Notes: generated by a model from the letters alone, not told the origin. A DNA stretch of 64,000 nt from Nansenia antarctica (GCA_963989245.1 OZ022347.1:37661984-37725983); one strand, 5' to 3'. Numbered from the stretch's first letter, positions 25,447-37,852 are shown. Program-made: numbers and translations.

Positions 25447-25507
<61 letters not shown>
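25434..25507. repeat. (CA)n microsatellite
   Basis: About 35 CA units with one CCACG interruption. Confidence 0.95.
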
Positions 25508-25509
<2 letters not shown>

Positions 25510-26061
25510 ACAAACAGTAGCACGCACCATTAGTAGTGTGGACCACAACACTCGTATACATGACATGGTGTTGCTCAATGAATGTTATTGTACAATGATT
25601 CAGAAAATTGCCATTTAGGCCAAAGTATGTGTATTTTGGGCAACACATTCTATTTTCTTAGCGCCTTGTTTCACAGAGTCTGCACTCCAAAAACGCCTAC
25701 ATGTTTATACTAGCAGGCAAAATATTGAGGGCAATGTTATTTTAACAAATCATAACAAAAAAATAATTATATGGCCATCTATTTGTCCATTTCGAAACAT
25801 CAACATGCTGTTATCATATCTAAGTAATAATGATGCTGTGAGGCTGTCAAAGTTCCCTGGCATAGACAGACATGTCCCTCAACAACCCCACAGTTAGATA
25901 GAGACGCCCCTACGCAGCCCATAATTCTGATATTACTGAATATGAGTGTACTCTTTCTTTAATAGGCGTGTGTGCAATGACAATAGTTGATTCTAATGTT
26001 ATAAAGACCTCTTCGTCTGCTTATGTGTTAAATGTTCCATATTATACTCTTCAAGTTAATA

Positions 26062-27250
26062 TACAGTCATGTGAAAAGGATAGGACACCCCATGAAAACC
26101 AATGTTTTTTTCAACATATTTTACACATATGGACATTTGATCTTCGTTTTAACAATATCGAGAGATGGAGGTAATATAACTAAACAAATACAGAAATGCT
26201 GAAGTGAGTGGTATCACCATGACGAGATCAAAAGAGCTCTCTGAGGCCTTCAGAAAGAAGGTTGTATGCATATGAGTCTGGGAAAGGATTTAAAAAGATT
26301 TCCAAACAATTAGAAATCAGCCATTCCACTGTCCGGAAAATAATTTAAAAATAATAGTTAAGTGGAGAACATTTTAAAAAACTGCCAACATGGCCAGGTC
26401 AGACATGAATAGCAAGTTCAGCCCAAGAGCAGACCGCAAGAAGTCTCCAAAAATCTTAGAATGTCATCACGGGACCTACAGGTAGCTCTTGCCACAGTTG
26501 ATGTAAAAGTACATGCATCTACCAACAGAAAGAGACCGCACAAGTTTGATTTTCATTGGAGGTATGCAATGTAAAAAAGAAACATCAAGGCAAAACTAAA
26601 GTTTGCCAGAGAACACCTAGACAAACAACAGGATTTCTGGAACAATGAGCTTTGATAGACAGATGAATCCAAAGTTAAATTATTTGGGCACAGCAACAGA
26701 AGACATTTCTGGCGTAAACTAAAGACAGCATTTAAGAACCTCATACCATCTGTGAAGCATGGGGGTGGAAATGGTTTGGGCTGCTTTGCTGCAGTGGGAC
26801 CTGGTCACCATCATAGAATCCACTATGAATTCTTTATTGTATCAGTGGGTGCTTGAGGAAAATGTGAGATCATCTGTCCAAAACTTTAAACTGAAGTGAA
26901 TGTGGACCATGGAACATGACAATGATCCAAACATTCCAGTAAATCCACCAAGGAATGGCTCAAAAGAAAGAAATGGAGAGTTCTGGAATGGCCAAGTCAA
27001 AGCCTGGATCTTAATCCTACTGAGATGTGTGGGGTGATTTGAATTGGGCTGTGCGTGCAAGACACACGTCACACACACGTCACACAGCTGAAAGAATTCT
27101 GCATGGAGAAGTGGGAAATACTTTCCAGTCGGTGTCAGAGACTGGTAGACAGTTATAGGAAACCAAAGTCCAATTGAGGTTATTTCAGCCAAAGGAGGCA
27201 ATACCAGCTATTAGGGCATAGCCTCGGCCTCAGTAGGAATTGGCATCTTT
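26062..27250 (+). mobile_element. Tc1/mariner-type DNA transposon, degenerate
   Basis: Left end TACAGTCATGTGAAAAGGAT; then translated remnants of a Tc1 transposase: MTRSKELSEAFRKKVV at 26219, DRQMNPKLNYLG (about 26660), the EHDNDPN equivalent near 26912-26932 and EWPSQ...LNPTEM-like sequence near 26985-27025. Many stops and frameshifts make it a pseudogene. I do not see a matching right-hand inverted repeat, so the 3' end appears truncated. Confidence 0.85.
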
Positions 27251-27299
27251 GTTCATTTTTTGTTAAATAAATGATTGGTTCAATTACATCACCTTTACC

Positions 27300-27420
27300 T
27301 ATAGATTAGAAGATCGATTAAAGAAGATCAAATTAGATTAGGTTAGATTAGATTCAACTTCATTGCCATCAAGTACTATACAACGAAATGCAGTTTCACA
27401 AGATTATATGACCGCAACAG
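27300..27420 (-). repeat. L2/CR1-like LINE 3' end with (AGATT)n tail
   Basis: On the minus strand CGTTGTATAGTACTTGATGG precedes CAATGAAGTTGAATC and a (TAATC)n tail. Only the 3' terminus is present. Confidence 0.55.
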
Positions 27421-28267
27421 GAGAGGCTGAGGGCTGTTGACAGTATTCATGTTTATACCAGAACTGCAACGCAGCTGCAGTAGTCATAATACTAATATTA
27501 TAAGTAACGCTGAGAGTGTCTGTGGATCAGAATGGTCGTATTAGCCTGGCCTTCACACACACTGCCTGGTCACTGCAGCTTTGTGGTCTAAGCAGGTTAG
27601 CTGCTGGATGCTAATCAGAGTAACACAACATTGCCAGGCAAAGGAATTCCTGCAGTTTGAGCATTTGTTTTTAACACGTGTGTCGTTAAACTACCGGTAA
27701 TACCGTAAACATTATTGTGGGTCCTGCAGCTGTAGGCGGAGATACTCAGATCAGGGAGGGTGTCATTCTAATGAGACCCCTCTGTTATGTAGGAAAGGAA
27801 GGCAAATCTGAATGACTTGTAGAATGGCATGTTTTGTGAAATAGGCAGCCCACAAAAAAACTGTTTTATTTCGCAGTTTGTGTGTCAGAGACCCAAATGT
27901 ATGTGCACAAGCACTGAAAAAGTGAGTTTTTCATAATATGGTAGTCAATATTCCCAAGCCACATGTTTTGTTTCACTGTATTGCACATGATGTCATTGTT
28001 TGGAATAGCATTGTAAGATATTCATAAAGAAACAGATCCAGTATGAAACTAATTTCAAAGACATTGGCTACGGACCCTGAATATTCTGGACCTGTGCTTG
28101 TACTGAGAGAGTAGACAAATACTTTGATATGATTTAACCTATTAGGCTTAATTGATTTACATCCTTGGAGGTTTGCCAAGCATAAATCATGCCAATACTC
28201 TGACAAAATGATCCACCTACACACAAAGCTTTAGTCATCTCCATTAAGATTCACAAGAATGGTAGAC

Positions 28268-28303
28268 AGGACATCAGACAGGACATCAGACAGGACATCA
28301 GAC
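28268..28303. repeat. Short tandem repeat, 13 bp x ~3
   Basis: GACAGGACATCA repeated about three times with GAC linkage. Confidence 0.8.
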
Positions 28304-29736
28304 TTTCTTTGAGGCACACAAATAACATTATAACTCCGGTATACCTTGTAATATCTTCATAATACATTATAATACGATATGTCTGTCTGCCTGTCAGATA
28401 TTTTCCTTGAACTGACACAAAATATCGTATAATAGCTCAAGATCATTATGAGATGATATAAGACATTTAAAAAGTACTAATTAAGTATAATGAACTATGA
28501 ATGCATTATAACTTCGTGCTCAGTGTCAAATCCAATTAAAAAAAAACACAAGTTATACACTTAAATTCATGGTTGAGACTCCATACCCTGATGAAGTACA
28601 GGGATCTGTGGCACACAAGGTTTCCTTGAAAATGTAGAAATGTTTTGCAATGTATACCTCAGAATCTGCATAGCCATAGACAGTGCACAATCATAACTAG
28701 CTTTAACAGTGGAAGCACTTCTTGTTGGCCGAGCATGGTTAGTCAGCGAGCCATGGCTAAACCTCAGCACTCCCAACATTTGTTTAACGGCACACATCAC
28801 GCATGTTTCCGACACAGCTGTTGTTTGTGTGACTGCAATAGCGTGACTTGTTTTGTCTGGTGCGAGGGTGTGTTGAAGTATTTCAGAGGTCAAGAGGGAA
28901 CCGCTGTCATACAGCAGTGCAGGGATTTCGCACCAGTATTTTTTACCAAGATTTCCGGCCTATTGTAGGTGTCACTGCTTAGGGACTGAGATGGCAATGA
29001 GCTAAATGGCTACGGTGACAGAGCTGGCTTTGAAACTCTGGGAAAAGGCTTGACAGTGCAACAAATAAAGGCCTGGCAGTACAACTTCTGGCATGATCAG
29101 TATCAACAGGAAATTCTCTCTTGATTTGTCATCGTCATACAGCGTCAATGATTACACCGGGCTGAGTCAGGCCTGGGTGTTGGTGTTTATTTCTGTATAG
29201 TAGCATCAAAGTATCAGGCAATACTGCAGTTTGCAAAGGCAAGCTTGTTCTAGATACTATTTTAATGCTCTCCATGTTTATTGAAGGACAAGAAATGGGT
29301 TACTTATAGGGCATCATTTCAAAAGAACCTAAGGCCATGCAAATTGTGAATATCATTGTATTTGCACTGTATGGAATAGTAGATTCCCACAAAGACCCCC
29401 ATAAGGGGCACCAGACCCCAGGGACCCATGGATACCCATTATTGTAATGGGGGACAAAAAGTGATGGCTCAGCAGTTTCATCCAGGGTTAATGTCTTCCC
29501 TCAGGAAGTCGCTTGAAAAGCTGTGTTATTCCATTCACAATGTACATTCAGCTATTACAAAGAACCATCAGCTCCCAGGAGAAACACTATCAAAGCAGGT
29601 TGTGTCCTTGAGGAAGACAACATTGCAAGGAAAGTTCCAAAAGATAGGCCGCTGAAAGTGCAAGCTTATCACATTCCCAGACGTAATGGGGTTGAGGCAT
29701 GGTGTTACTCAACCCTCTGAACCCAGCGTGGTGACC

Positions 29737-29899
29737 CAGTGGAGGCTGGTGGAGGTAGAAATCGGAGGACGGGCTCATTGTAACGCATGCAACGGAATAA
29801 GACATTGTAATAAACACACGTTTGATACCGTTTCTCATTACGTTCCATGCATTACAACGAGGCCGTCCTACGATTTCTACCGCCAACCAGCCTCCACTT
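29737..29899. mobile_element. hAT-like palindromic MITE, copy 8, with perfect 8-bp TSD
   Basis: CAGTGGAGGCTGGTGGAGG to CCAGCCTCCACTT, flanked by TGGTGACC at 29729-29736 and 29900-29907. Confidence 0.92.
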
Positions 29900-31190
29900 T
29901 GGTGACCCCGCGACATCGCTGCCAACACTCAACACAAACAAGTGGCAGAGTGCCACGGGGGGGGGGGGGGTGTGGCTGTCAGGAGTGGGGTGCGGATAAT
30001 GCGCAGCCGCTCAGTGCGATGGCAATCTTGTCCTGTCCTTCAGACTGAGCAAGACACAAACACAAACCGAATGTTTGTTTCTCTGACTCAAGGCTTAGAT
30101 CTCCATCTCTCCTGCTGTAATCCTGTTTGGGCTGGTTCCTAGTCCTCTGCACTCTGTCACAGGAGGAAGTGGACTTGATCTTATCCTATCCATCTGGGGC
30201 GGATTTCCTGGGAGGCCATAGCGCAGCTCCAGTGTGTGTGTGAGAGACCCCTGGAGCATTGTCAGGGCCGGCCTGCCCATCACACTCAGACTCAGACCAC
30301 CAGGGAGACTTCTAACATTAGAACATGGTGACACGAGCACATGGAGAGTGGAGGTCATTGGTTGTTGTTTTTTTCCAGATCTAGTCGTTTGTGAAGAGTG
30401 GTACAGTATATTCTGTGCACACAGCCTAGACAGACATACTCTACACACAGGAAAGTTAAGACTAAACAAAATGGACATTCGGTTGTCATAATACAAAAGC
30501 TACCCTGTGGAGGTAGGATACATCTGTCAATGTTTCTCAGCACGCTACCTTTAACATTCCTTTTTACAGTGCTTTTTCATGCAATAACTATAGGAAACCA
30601 GTCTCTAAGTGAGTTACACTGCGGCAGAGTGTTCCCATGACAGGATGAAACAGTGCATTAGGTGTTTGACCAGAGACATTAACAGACGGATATCCGTATG
30701 CCTTATCTGGGATATTTATGGTTCTAGTCAGACATCTGGTACACATACACAGAGCTCTAAGCCCTGTTCCCCCAGCTGTATGGAGTGGCACAGTGAGGGA
30801 CATTACGAGGCCCTAACTCTAACCCTCTAGACTGGAAACAGCTTCATTCCACCTGTCAGTCCTAGTCTACACGCTGACATGTTACATGTTACACGCTACT
30901 TAGAACATGTGTCACGCAGCACGCTGTAAATAGGTGGAATCTGCTGGTATAGATCAAGTCGAACAAATTTCCCATTGACGTCATTGCGAGCGTTTTACAC
31001 TTACTGCCCCATTGACGTCAATGCAAGATTTACGCAAATGTCATAGTTACACACGCAGATCTCGAGTTAATACCTCACCCAATGCTCGTGCTATTGGCCT
31101 CAGACAGTGTCCGAGCCTGGCTGAAGAAAGAAAAGAAAGAAGAAGACACAAAGGTAAGTGTGTATCTCAGCTCTTGTGTGTTGTTTAATC

Positions 31191-31342
31191 CAGGGGAGGC
31201 TGGTGGAGGTTGAAATCGGAGGACATACAGGCTCATTGGAATGCATGGAATGAAATGAGGAATGGTATCAAACACACACCATCATCCTCATTCGATTCCG
31301 TGCATTACAATGAGCCTGTATGTCCTCCGATTTCAACCTCCG
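31191..31342. mobile_element. hAT-like palindromic MITE, copy 9
   Basis: CAGGGGAGGCTGGTGGAGG left end; right arm ACAATGAGCCTGTATGTCC then TTTCAACCTCCGTTG, with the terminal bases lost. Confidence 0.85.
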
Positions 31343-31987
31343 TTGACATACATTTTGTACGCACTAACCCTTCCCCATATTAAACACACAAGTTCATGCC
31401 AGACTTGTGCACAAGGCCCCCTGACTTGCGGCCACACACGGCTCGTGACCGAGCATAAAAAGGGGTACATTTGCTGGATGGCTTTTGGGAGGTTATGCAC
31501 GACTTCGGTCCACAGCCAATAAGGGCTGGCCCCACCAGATGGTCTCATACCACTCTGGAATAAGATCATGAACGCGCCGCCAGACGGTCTGAACGCTCTG
31601 TTGAACACACAACTAGAATTAAAAAAACATCAAACAGTTATTATTTATGTCAAAACAGAAAGTAGTCAAAGCAATAAAAGACAATATATTGTTTCTTTTC
31701 TAACATGATTTTCATCTGTTATTTCTCCTATTTTCTTCTATTTTGATCATTTAATAGAACTGTCAATAGGTGAGATTTAGGTCAATGGGTGATGGCCTAG
31801 CTGCCTCAAGCTATAGGGGCAACAAGTACATCGGACCTAACTGTGTCTCCGTTGCTATGCAAGCATTAACGACTACTGTCAACGTTTGAGTGGAAAAAGC
31901 GATGTTTTGTCCAAACAGATGGAGGCTAGCACATGCATCACACTTGCACAGGGACATTTAACAACGTTCGCTTGGCTGGGAGCAGAG

Positions 31988-32158
31988 CAGGGGAGGCTGT
32001 TGGGGGGTAGAAATCCGAGGACGAGCTCTTTGTAAAACATGCGATGGAAAAAAGGAATGGTATCAAATATGTGTGTTTGTTTGATATCATTCTCCAGTCT
32101 GTTCTATGTATTACAATGAGCCTGTCCTCTGATTCCTCCCTCCACCAGCCTCCGCTAG
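31988..32158. mobile_element. hAT-like palindromic MITE, copy 10, with perfect 8-bp TSD
   Basis: CAGGGGAGGCTGTTGGGG to CCAGCCTCCGCTAG, flanked by GAGCAGAG at 31980-31987 and 32159-32166. Confidence 0.92.
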
Positions 32159-32943
32159 GAGCAGAGACACTCGACAGGCTGCCAGGAGGTGCCTGAGACA
32201 GCCAGGAGAGACACTCACTCAGCTCCCGGTGGAGAATAAAGCTGCTTTAGAGCAGAGGTATTACCATAGCCAACACTGCCTCATTAGGACAGTCTCTCTG
32301 TGTGGTAGCCATTGTCCCTGCAGCCTGATCTCAGTAGCTACCAGAGACAATGGAGACTGACTCAAGGGCCCCGTCAAGCTAACGATGGCAGCCAAAGGTA
32401 ATTGGATCGTCTTGAGCCCCCCTTAGGCGTGGTATTAGAAAGTCCTAATCAATGTGATTGGTGGGCAGGGGGTGCTTTTCTTTCACAAGCAAGTTGTTTT
32501 TTCTGATGCAGCTAAATCCCATTAATTAGAAGAAGAAAAAAATCCTCTTTCAGAGAAACATTCTTCAAAAGTCAAATGACAGAGCAGGCAAAGACTAGCA
32601 AACTACACAACAGCAATTGATGGGCCAACTAATGCTCCCCAACTGTGGGAAAATACATGTACCGAATAAACAATCACAACACATAGTAGACCTATCATTC
32701 TGGATCATATGACCAATCCTGTAACGTCAGGACCAAAAAGTGTTATGTTACAGCAATGTTGCTACAGTATATATACGGTATGAAATGAAGAATAACATTT
32801 GAATCTTCAAAACCTCACATTTTCTATAAACATATACAGTGGTGTTAACTCATCAGTGGGTTAAATGAGACTCTGGGGTTGAGTTACTCTCCCCAAATTC
32901 TACCCTAATAACCCCAAACTGACCCCAATCCAGTGTCTACAAT

Positions 32944-33076
32944 AGGGGAGGTTGGTGGAGGCAGGAATCGGAGGACGGGCTCATTTAATGCATGGAATGG
33001 AGTCGGAAATGGTGTCAAGTATCTGGGGCTCATTGTAATAATGTTCCATGCATCACAATGAGCCCATCCTCTGTCC
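32944..33076. mobile_element. hAT-like palindromic MITE, copy 11 (right end lost)
   Basis: AGGGGAGGTTGGTGGAGGCA left arm; right arm ends at GAGCCCATCCTCTG without the terminal repeat. Confidence 0.75.
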
Positions 33077-33863
33077 CTGGATCAGTCGAAGAGAGCAAGC
33101 CACTCTTGACTGTTGAAACTACTTGAGATCGATGTTCCTCTTCTCTCACACAAATAGGCTACTAGTGGTTTTCTTCTCACAAGAAAGGGTTTGCTGTAGG
33201 CAATGCTGTCATCTAGTGGTGATAGATTTCGTTCTAGTAGGCTATTATACTAGAACGATTATAAAATATCACAATATTTTGACTAAGAACACTTGGAGGA
33301 AGAGAGCTTGTTTATTACCATATAATAACAATATGAGCGTCACTTTAACCCTCAACTTCCGTTGGTGAGGAGATTTCCATACAGTGTAGCCTATTACATC
33401 TCAGACAAACAATTAAATATTATTATAAATATTATATTGTACTTTTTTATGATTACTTTTTAGGGGAGGCTTCTTGACAAGGCCTAATGTGCCTTTTCTT
33501 TACATTGTGTCTTTCATTTGCAAATCATAAAATGTAAAACAAATAAAAAGATATAGTTTATACTCCTTGATTATGATTAATTTGACTCCTAAATACCTTT
33601 ATGAGTAGAACAGGTGGTGTACACTGTACCTCTGTGATGATGATTGTACTATCCACATTTCCTAGAATAAATCACCATATTCAAAGTACAAAGACAGTGT
33701 AACTATAGAAGCTTTATTGTGATACAAATATTTATAGTACGGTAATTTCATTTCTTGTAATTGTAATCTAATATTTTTTCACAGAAACTCCTGGAACTAA
33801 TCATTTCATGAGTAGATTATTTCATTACAAGATAAGAAGACCACAGTTACATCTGATTTATAG

Positions 33864-34222
33864 CAGGGGAGGCTGGTGGAGGGATACGTTGGAGAACAGG
33901 CTCATTGTACTCCATGGAATGGAATAAGCATGTGTGTTTGACACCATTCCATGCATAATAATTTTAATTAATAATAATTTTGCCATTTAGCAGACGCTTT
34001 TAATCCAAAGCGACTTACAATTACGAATTACAGGGACATTCCCCCTGGAGTAACTGAGGGCTAAGTGCCTTACTCAAGGGCACACTAGTAGTGGTGTGGT
34101 TTCAGACGGGATTTGAACTCACAACCTTCCGATCACAAGTCCAACTCACTATCCACTAGACCACCACTCATTGCATTACAATGAGGCTGTCATCAGATGT
34201 ATACCTCCACCAGCCTCCCCTG
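33864..34222. mobile_element. hAT-like palindromic MITE, copy 12, interrupted by a SINE
   Basis: CAGGGGAGGCTGGTGGAGG to CCAGCCTCCCCTG; flanks ATTTATAG and ATTTACAA agree at 6 of 8 positions. A SINE lies inside the element at about 33962-34170. Confidence 0.88.
33962..34170 (-). mobile_element. tRNA-derived SINE with L2-type 3' tail (copy 3), nested in a MITE
   Basis: Nearly identical to the copy at 23262-23476 and inserted into hAT-like MITE copy 12, so it arrived after that MITE. Confidence 0.87.
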
Positions 34223-34349
34223 ATTTACAAAGTACAAAGAGCACTAAAGTGCACAGCAGTCACCAACGGGTGTACTGTCACAGCATGAAGCCTGGTTGGC
34301 ACACATTTGAAAGCATACTGGGATATAAAAAAAATAAGAAAAGAAAAAA

Positions 34350-34351
<2 letters not shown>

Positions 34352-34380
<29 letters not shown>
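34352..34380. repeat. (CA)n microsatellite downstream of the SECIS
   Basis: Lies just past the SECIS element in the selenos transcript direction; read there as (TG)n. Confidence 0.9.
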
Positions 34381-34382
<2 letters not shown>

Positions 34383-34384
34383 TT

Positions 34385-34457
34385 ACTCTGAAAGTCATCA
34401 GCCAAACCTTTTCGCAAAGGAGCAATTTAAAGGGATGGCATCATTAGAAGCTGTCAC
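34385..34457 (-). promoter_or_regulatory. selenos: SECIS element in selenos 3' UTR
   Basis: On the minus strand the core reads ATGAT-GCC...GGC-TGAT (34445-34397). The two TGAT arms can form the U.U, G.A, A.G, U.U quartet. Above it, GCCATCCCTTT pairs with AAAAGGTTTGGC with three mismatches, and an AAA run follows directly at the apex, as in eukaryotic SECIS elements. This is the site at which SBP2 would recruit EFsec to read UGA as selenocysteine. Found by eye; I have not computed the fold. The outer bounds (helix I) are approximate. Confidence 0.8.
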
Positions 34458-34764
34458 TTTCACAAAGCTACGTTTTCCTTCAATGTTGAAATACTATGAA
34501 ACTGAAAATATTACTTATTGCAGCAACACGTGGATTTTGATGAGTATAGTCATATTACTGAAGCATAAATGACGTGAAATCAGCAGAAACTACATCTCTG
34601 AAGAATTGAAAACCCAAATAAAAACATTTGTTTTCATCAGTAACCATGAGGGGAATTGTGGGAGCAGGCAGCTTCATTCAGTGTGTCAGTGTGTGCCCCT
34701 GAGGGTCAGGGGTCATGGGGTCAGAGTTCACTGGTCAGTGTGACCAATGGGTCTCTGACCTTCT

Positions 34765-37168
34765 TTAACCTCATCCACCTGATGACGGCCCTCTCCTTCC
34801 TGGTCTCCACACACAGGCTCCTCCCCCCTCCCCACTCAGGGGGTTAAAGCCTGAAACACACACAGCGAAGAACATAAGCGACTGGCACACAGAAGCCACA
34901 AGCATCCAGTACTTTTTCCTTAGCTTTGCTTAATCGTAACACATGAATAATTGCACAGACACCACTGACCCCCAGCATTAAACTGTTGATACGTTTCATT
35001 CACATGTACAGTAAATGTGCTTTCCACTTATCCACTTCATGCATGGCATGCAAATAACTTATCATGGTAAATGGACTGCACTTATATAGCACCTTTATCC
35101 AAAGAGCTTTACAACAGCCTCTCATTCACCCATTCACATGCAAGGCGCCGGCCCGCTCACTGGGAGCAATTTGGGGTTCAGTGTCTTGCCCAAGGACACT
35201 TTGACATGTGGCCAGCCTGGGCTCGAAACGCCGATCTGCCAACCTTGCGATCATTAGACGGCGGCTCTACCTCCTGCGCCACAGCCACCCCATATTGCCC
35301 CCTATCATGTAGCCTACATGTGTATGTGGACCTCACTTTGGGGCTTGACACACTACAGGGCCGACCCGAACTACACTGTGCTGGCTCTGATGTTTTCCTT
35401 TCACTCTCCAGCACTGGTTCAGCAATTATGCTGGATGTGTAACCGGGCCTGCTCAGTACAGCTCAGCGTGGTTACGGCTCTGTAGTGTAGTACGGGTTAT
35501 GTAGTATTCCAAACGGTGTGTGAAATAATGAAGTACGTTTCTACATACCACTGCTCCTTAGGGGCTTCTTGTCAGTCTTCTTCAACCCAGCTGTGGAAGT
35601 GCTGGCCTCTTCTGTGTTCTGCTGAGTAACAGGAAGCTTCGTTAGATACAAAGAAGGAGTGAATCGTAATAACCAGTAACATCCTCCATCATCAACTACA
35701 TCTTAAACGATTGTGATGACACTGCACATCTAACCTGAGCTCTCAGTACATTTCCTTTGGAACTCTTCCCCTCTTTCATATTGTCCCACTGCTCTATTTT
35801 CTGTTTTCTCTTCTCCTCCTCAAGCTGTTGGAAAAGGACAGAAGGAGAAATATGTTGGTGAGGTGCTCAGATATAGCAGGAACAATCAATGCGTGTTTTT
35901 TTTGTGTGCTGGGACAAAAAGCTGTGTTACACAAACATGGCTCCATGACAAACGTATTGTCCCCCTTTCTCAAATGTTAGAAACACGATTCCTCTCCTCT
36001 GCCTTTCACTTGCTTCCTTCTCAAAAAAGCATTGGAGGAGAATATCTAAGAGGAGGAACCTAGATCTTCTCCTCCAATGCCTTTGAGTAGTAAGCAGGTG
36101 CAGAGCGGAGGACATGGTGTGAGGAATCAAGTTTCTGTTGAGAAAGGAGCATTGTCTCACCTGTTGCTGTTTCTCTCTGAACAGGGCTGCCTTAGCATCC
36201 AACTCCACTTGCATCTTCTGCCTGGATGCCTCCAATGCCTCTCGTCTCTGCAACACTGACGTGGGATCTAAGCATGAAATTAAAAAATCCCACACAATGT
36301 GTCAGTTTGATGGTACTGTTGACTGAAAAAATGCAGACAGCCACGTATGCAATGTCATACAGCCTAGCACACTACTACACGCATATGGAGCTTGTCATTC
36401 CTGTAGGAACGGGCACCTGTTTGCTTTTTATTATTTTATTTGTTATTTATTCCTTCTTCTAGCACTACAACTGCCAACGGCCCCTGGCCAGAGCATAGAT
36501 TACTTTTTCCTGCTATGTCTGGTGGATAGATGGTTCACTTCCTTAAGTCAAATGGAATGCACCTTACCTTTCACTTCTTCATTCTGTGTGCTGCTCTGCA
36601 CCTGGCTCGCTCTCCACTTGCTCAGGTGCTGGATCAGCAGGTAGACCCCAGCCACCACGAACAGCAGGTACCATCCATACTCTGCCACGAAAGTCCCCAC
36701 TGTGGTGGACAAGAGATGGAGAATAAATCGGATTCTCAACAACATGTATTGTGGTCATATTTGGAGTGCTCTGCTCAGGAATGTCAGAGTGGTGTTGTTT
36801 GAATGAATGAATGAATGAATGAATGAATGGTCTTTATTGTCATTGATATAGTACAGGTACCAAACAACGACATTTGGGAGGGGGGGCTCCCCTGGTGCTA
36901 GGAAAGAAAGAAAAAACTAAAAAAACAAGAAGGGAAAGGAGCTGGTTTACATAAATAAAGGCTATATACACTATCCACTATACTATACTGTACAGATAAA
37001 ACACTGTGCTGTACTCTATGCTAGCATTTTGCTGACTGACAGAATCCATATCGGATGGGATTTCAGGCTGGATGTCGCTAACCCAAGTCGCCTCTAAAGG
37101 CTTCTGTATATCTGACATGTCTACAGGGCACACAAGCACAAACACGCGCATACGCACGCGCATACGCA

Positions 37169-37239
<71 letters not shown>

Positions 37240-37569
37240 CAGTCACTTGGATGTAAAGTCGTATCATGTCATATTCGTCTCGTCATCCCCTGCTTGCTAT
37301 AAGCTAGCGTTAGCTGTATCCATTCCACCACGTCGCCTAGTTATCTAATGTTTACTTTGTGGGCTCAGTGTACTTCTACTTGACACAATTACAATCCTGC
37401 GCAAAAAGAAAAGTGTCTTTTAGACGGTGAACTCGCTAGATCTAGTTAACTGACAACCGTTTGTAAGATCTCATCCTGCTGCTAAGCTATGTAGCTAGCT
37501 AGATAGCTCGGTTTGCTTACCACTTTGATGTAGGAAACTGAAATCTTGATTTTCAAGATCTTCCTCCAT
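34765..37569 (-). CDS. selenos: Selenoprotein S (VIMP), complete, with UGA-encoded selenocysteine
   Basis: ER-membrane protein that links Derlin to the AAA ATPase p97/VCP in ER-associated degradation. Exons (minus strand, 5' to 3'): 37569-37521, 36699-36568, 36267-36161, 35824-35735, 35621-35549, 34850-34765. All junctions are GT/AG and in phase: 537 nt, 178 residues counting selenocysteine (human 189). Residues 1-16 begin MEEDLENQDFSFLHQS; one transmembrane helix lies around 20-42 (YGWYLLFVVAGVYLL); the p97-binding-type helix with RREALEASRQKMQ is around 68-80; the coiled coil continues through LEEEKRKQKIEQWDNMKEGK; the C-terminus is glycine/arginine-rich with GEGGGACVWRPGRRGPSSGG, then U177, G178 and TAA. 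A caller reading UGA as stop would clip only the last two residues, including the redox-active Sec. It lies next to snrpa1, in the same orientation, as in human. Confidence 0.96.
34771..34773 (-). other. selenos: In-frame UGA (selenocysteine codon) of selenos
   Basis: TGA followed by GGT and then TAA, giving the Gly-Gly-Sec-Gly-stop ending characteristic of SELENOS. Recoding is supported by the SECIS-like element about 330 nt further down the same strand. Confidence 0.93.
35064..35291 (-). mobile_element. tRNA-derived SINE-like repeat between selenos exons 5 and 6
   Basis: On the minus strand, GGGTGGCTGTGGCGCAGGAG then GTAGAGCCGCCGTC is a tRNA-like head; the far end carries the common fish motif TATATAGCACCTTTATCC (+ strand). 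Entirely intronic. Confidence 0.75.
36803..37030 (-). repeat. LINE 3'-end-like repeat with (ATTC)n tail, copy 2
   Basis: Reverse copy of the 9650-9896 repeat; (GAAT)n at 36803-36829 on the + strand is the tail. Lies in selenos intron 1. Confidence 0.75.
37170..37238. repeat. (CA)n microsatellite in selenos intron 1
   Basis: Uninterrupted CA run preceded by CGCATACGCACG variants. Confidence 0.95.
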
Positions 37570-37720
37570 TTCTGAAGTAGCTTCAAATGTGTACCGTTGT
37601 TTTGTTAGCTAGCTGTCTACGTTCCACCACATCAGATGAACTTATGTTGACACCTCACAGCTGGCTGGCTAGCTCGTTCACTTCCGGTCCAACCACAACA
37701 CAGCTAAGAATGACGTGGCC
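37570..37720 (-). promoter_or_regulatory. selenos: selenos 5' UTR / promoter region
   Basis: Sequence directly upstream of the selenos ATG. It contains an ACTTCCGG ETS-type motif (about 37680-37687), common in TATA-less housekeeping promoters. No TATA box is evident at a sensible distance. The transcription start cannot be fixed from sequence. Confidence 0.4.
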
Positions 37721-37761
37721 CGGGGTTGCCAGCTGGGATTGACCGTTTACGCTACAGCCAG

Positions 37762-37852
37762 GGTTGCCAGATGGGATCGACCATTTCCAGCCTAACCACT
37801 GTCTAAAAACCGCTAAATCCACCCCCCAAAAACACTGCCCATCTGGCAACCC
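37762..37852. repeat. Short inverted repeat, GGGTTGCCAGATGGG ... CCCATCTGGCAACCC
   Basis: Perfect 15-bp ends about 90 bp apart, just upstream of selenos. Related sequence recurs at 37716-37740, 37853-37925 and 38272-38390, so this is a dispersed repeat with local copies. Confidence 0.65.

Larger units (their letters stand above)
27421..31190. other. Gene-free region with scattered repeats
   Basis: No splice-bounded coding sequence recognised; the MITE at 29737 and the short tandem repeat at 28268 are listed separately. A dispersed repeat related to 14235-14310 lies at about 30955-31065. Confidence 0.5.

Noticed and set aside
28567..28968. Overlapping ~107-residue ORFs on both strands
   Set aside because: No recognisable domain, no splice context, and both strands are equally open; treated as chance.
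35178..35442. ORFs on both strands between selenos exons 5 and 6
   Set aside because: They lie in a tRNA-derived SINE-like repeat inside an intron.
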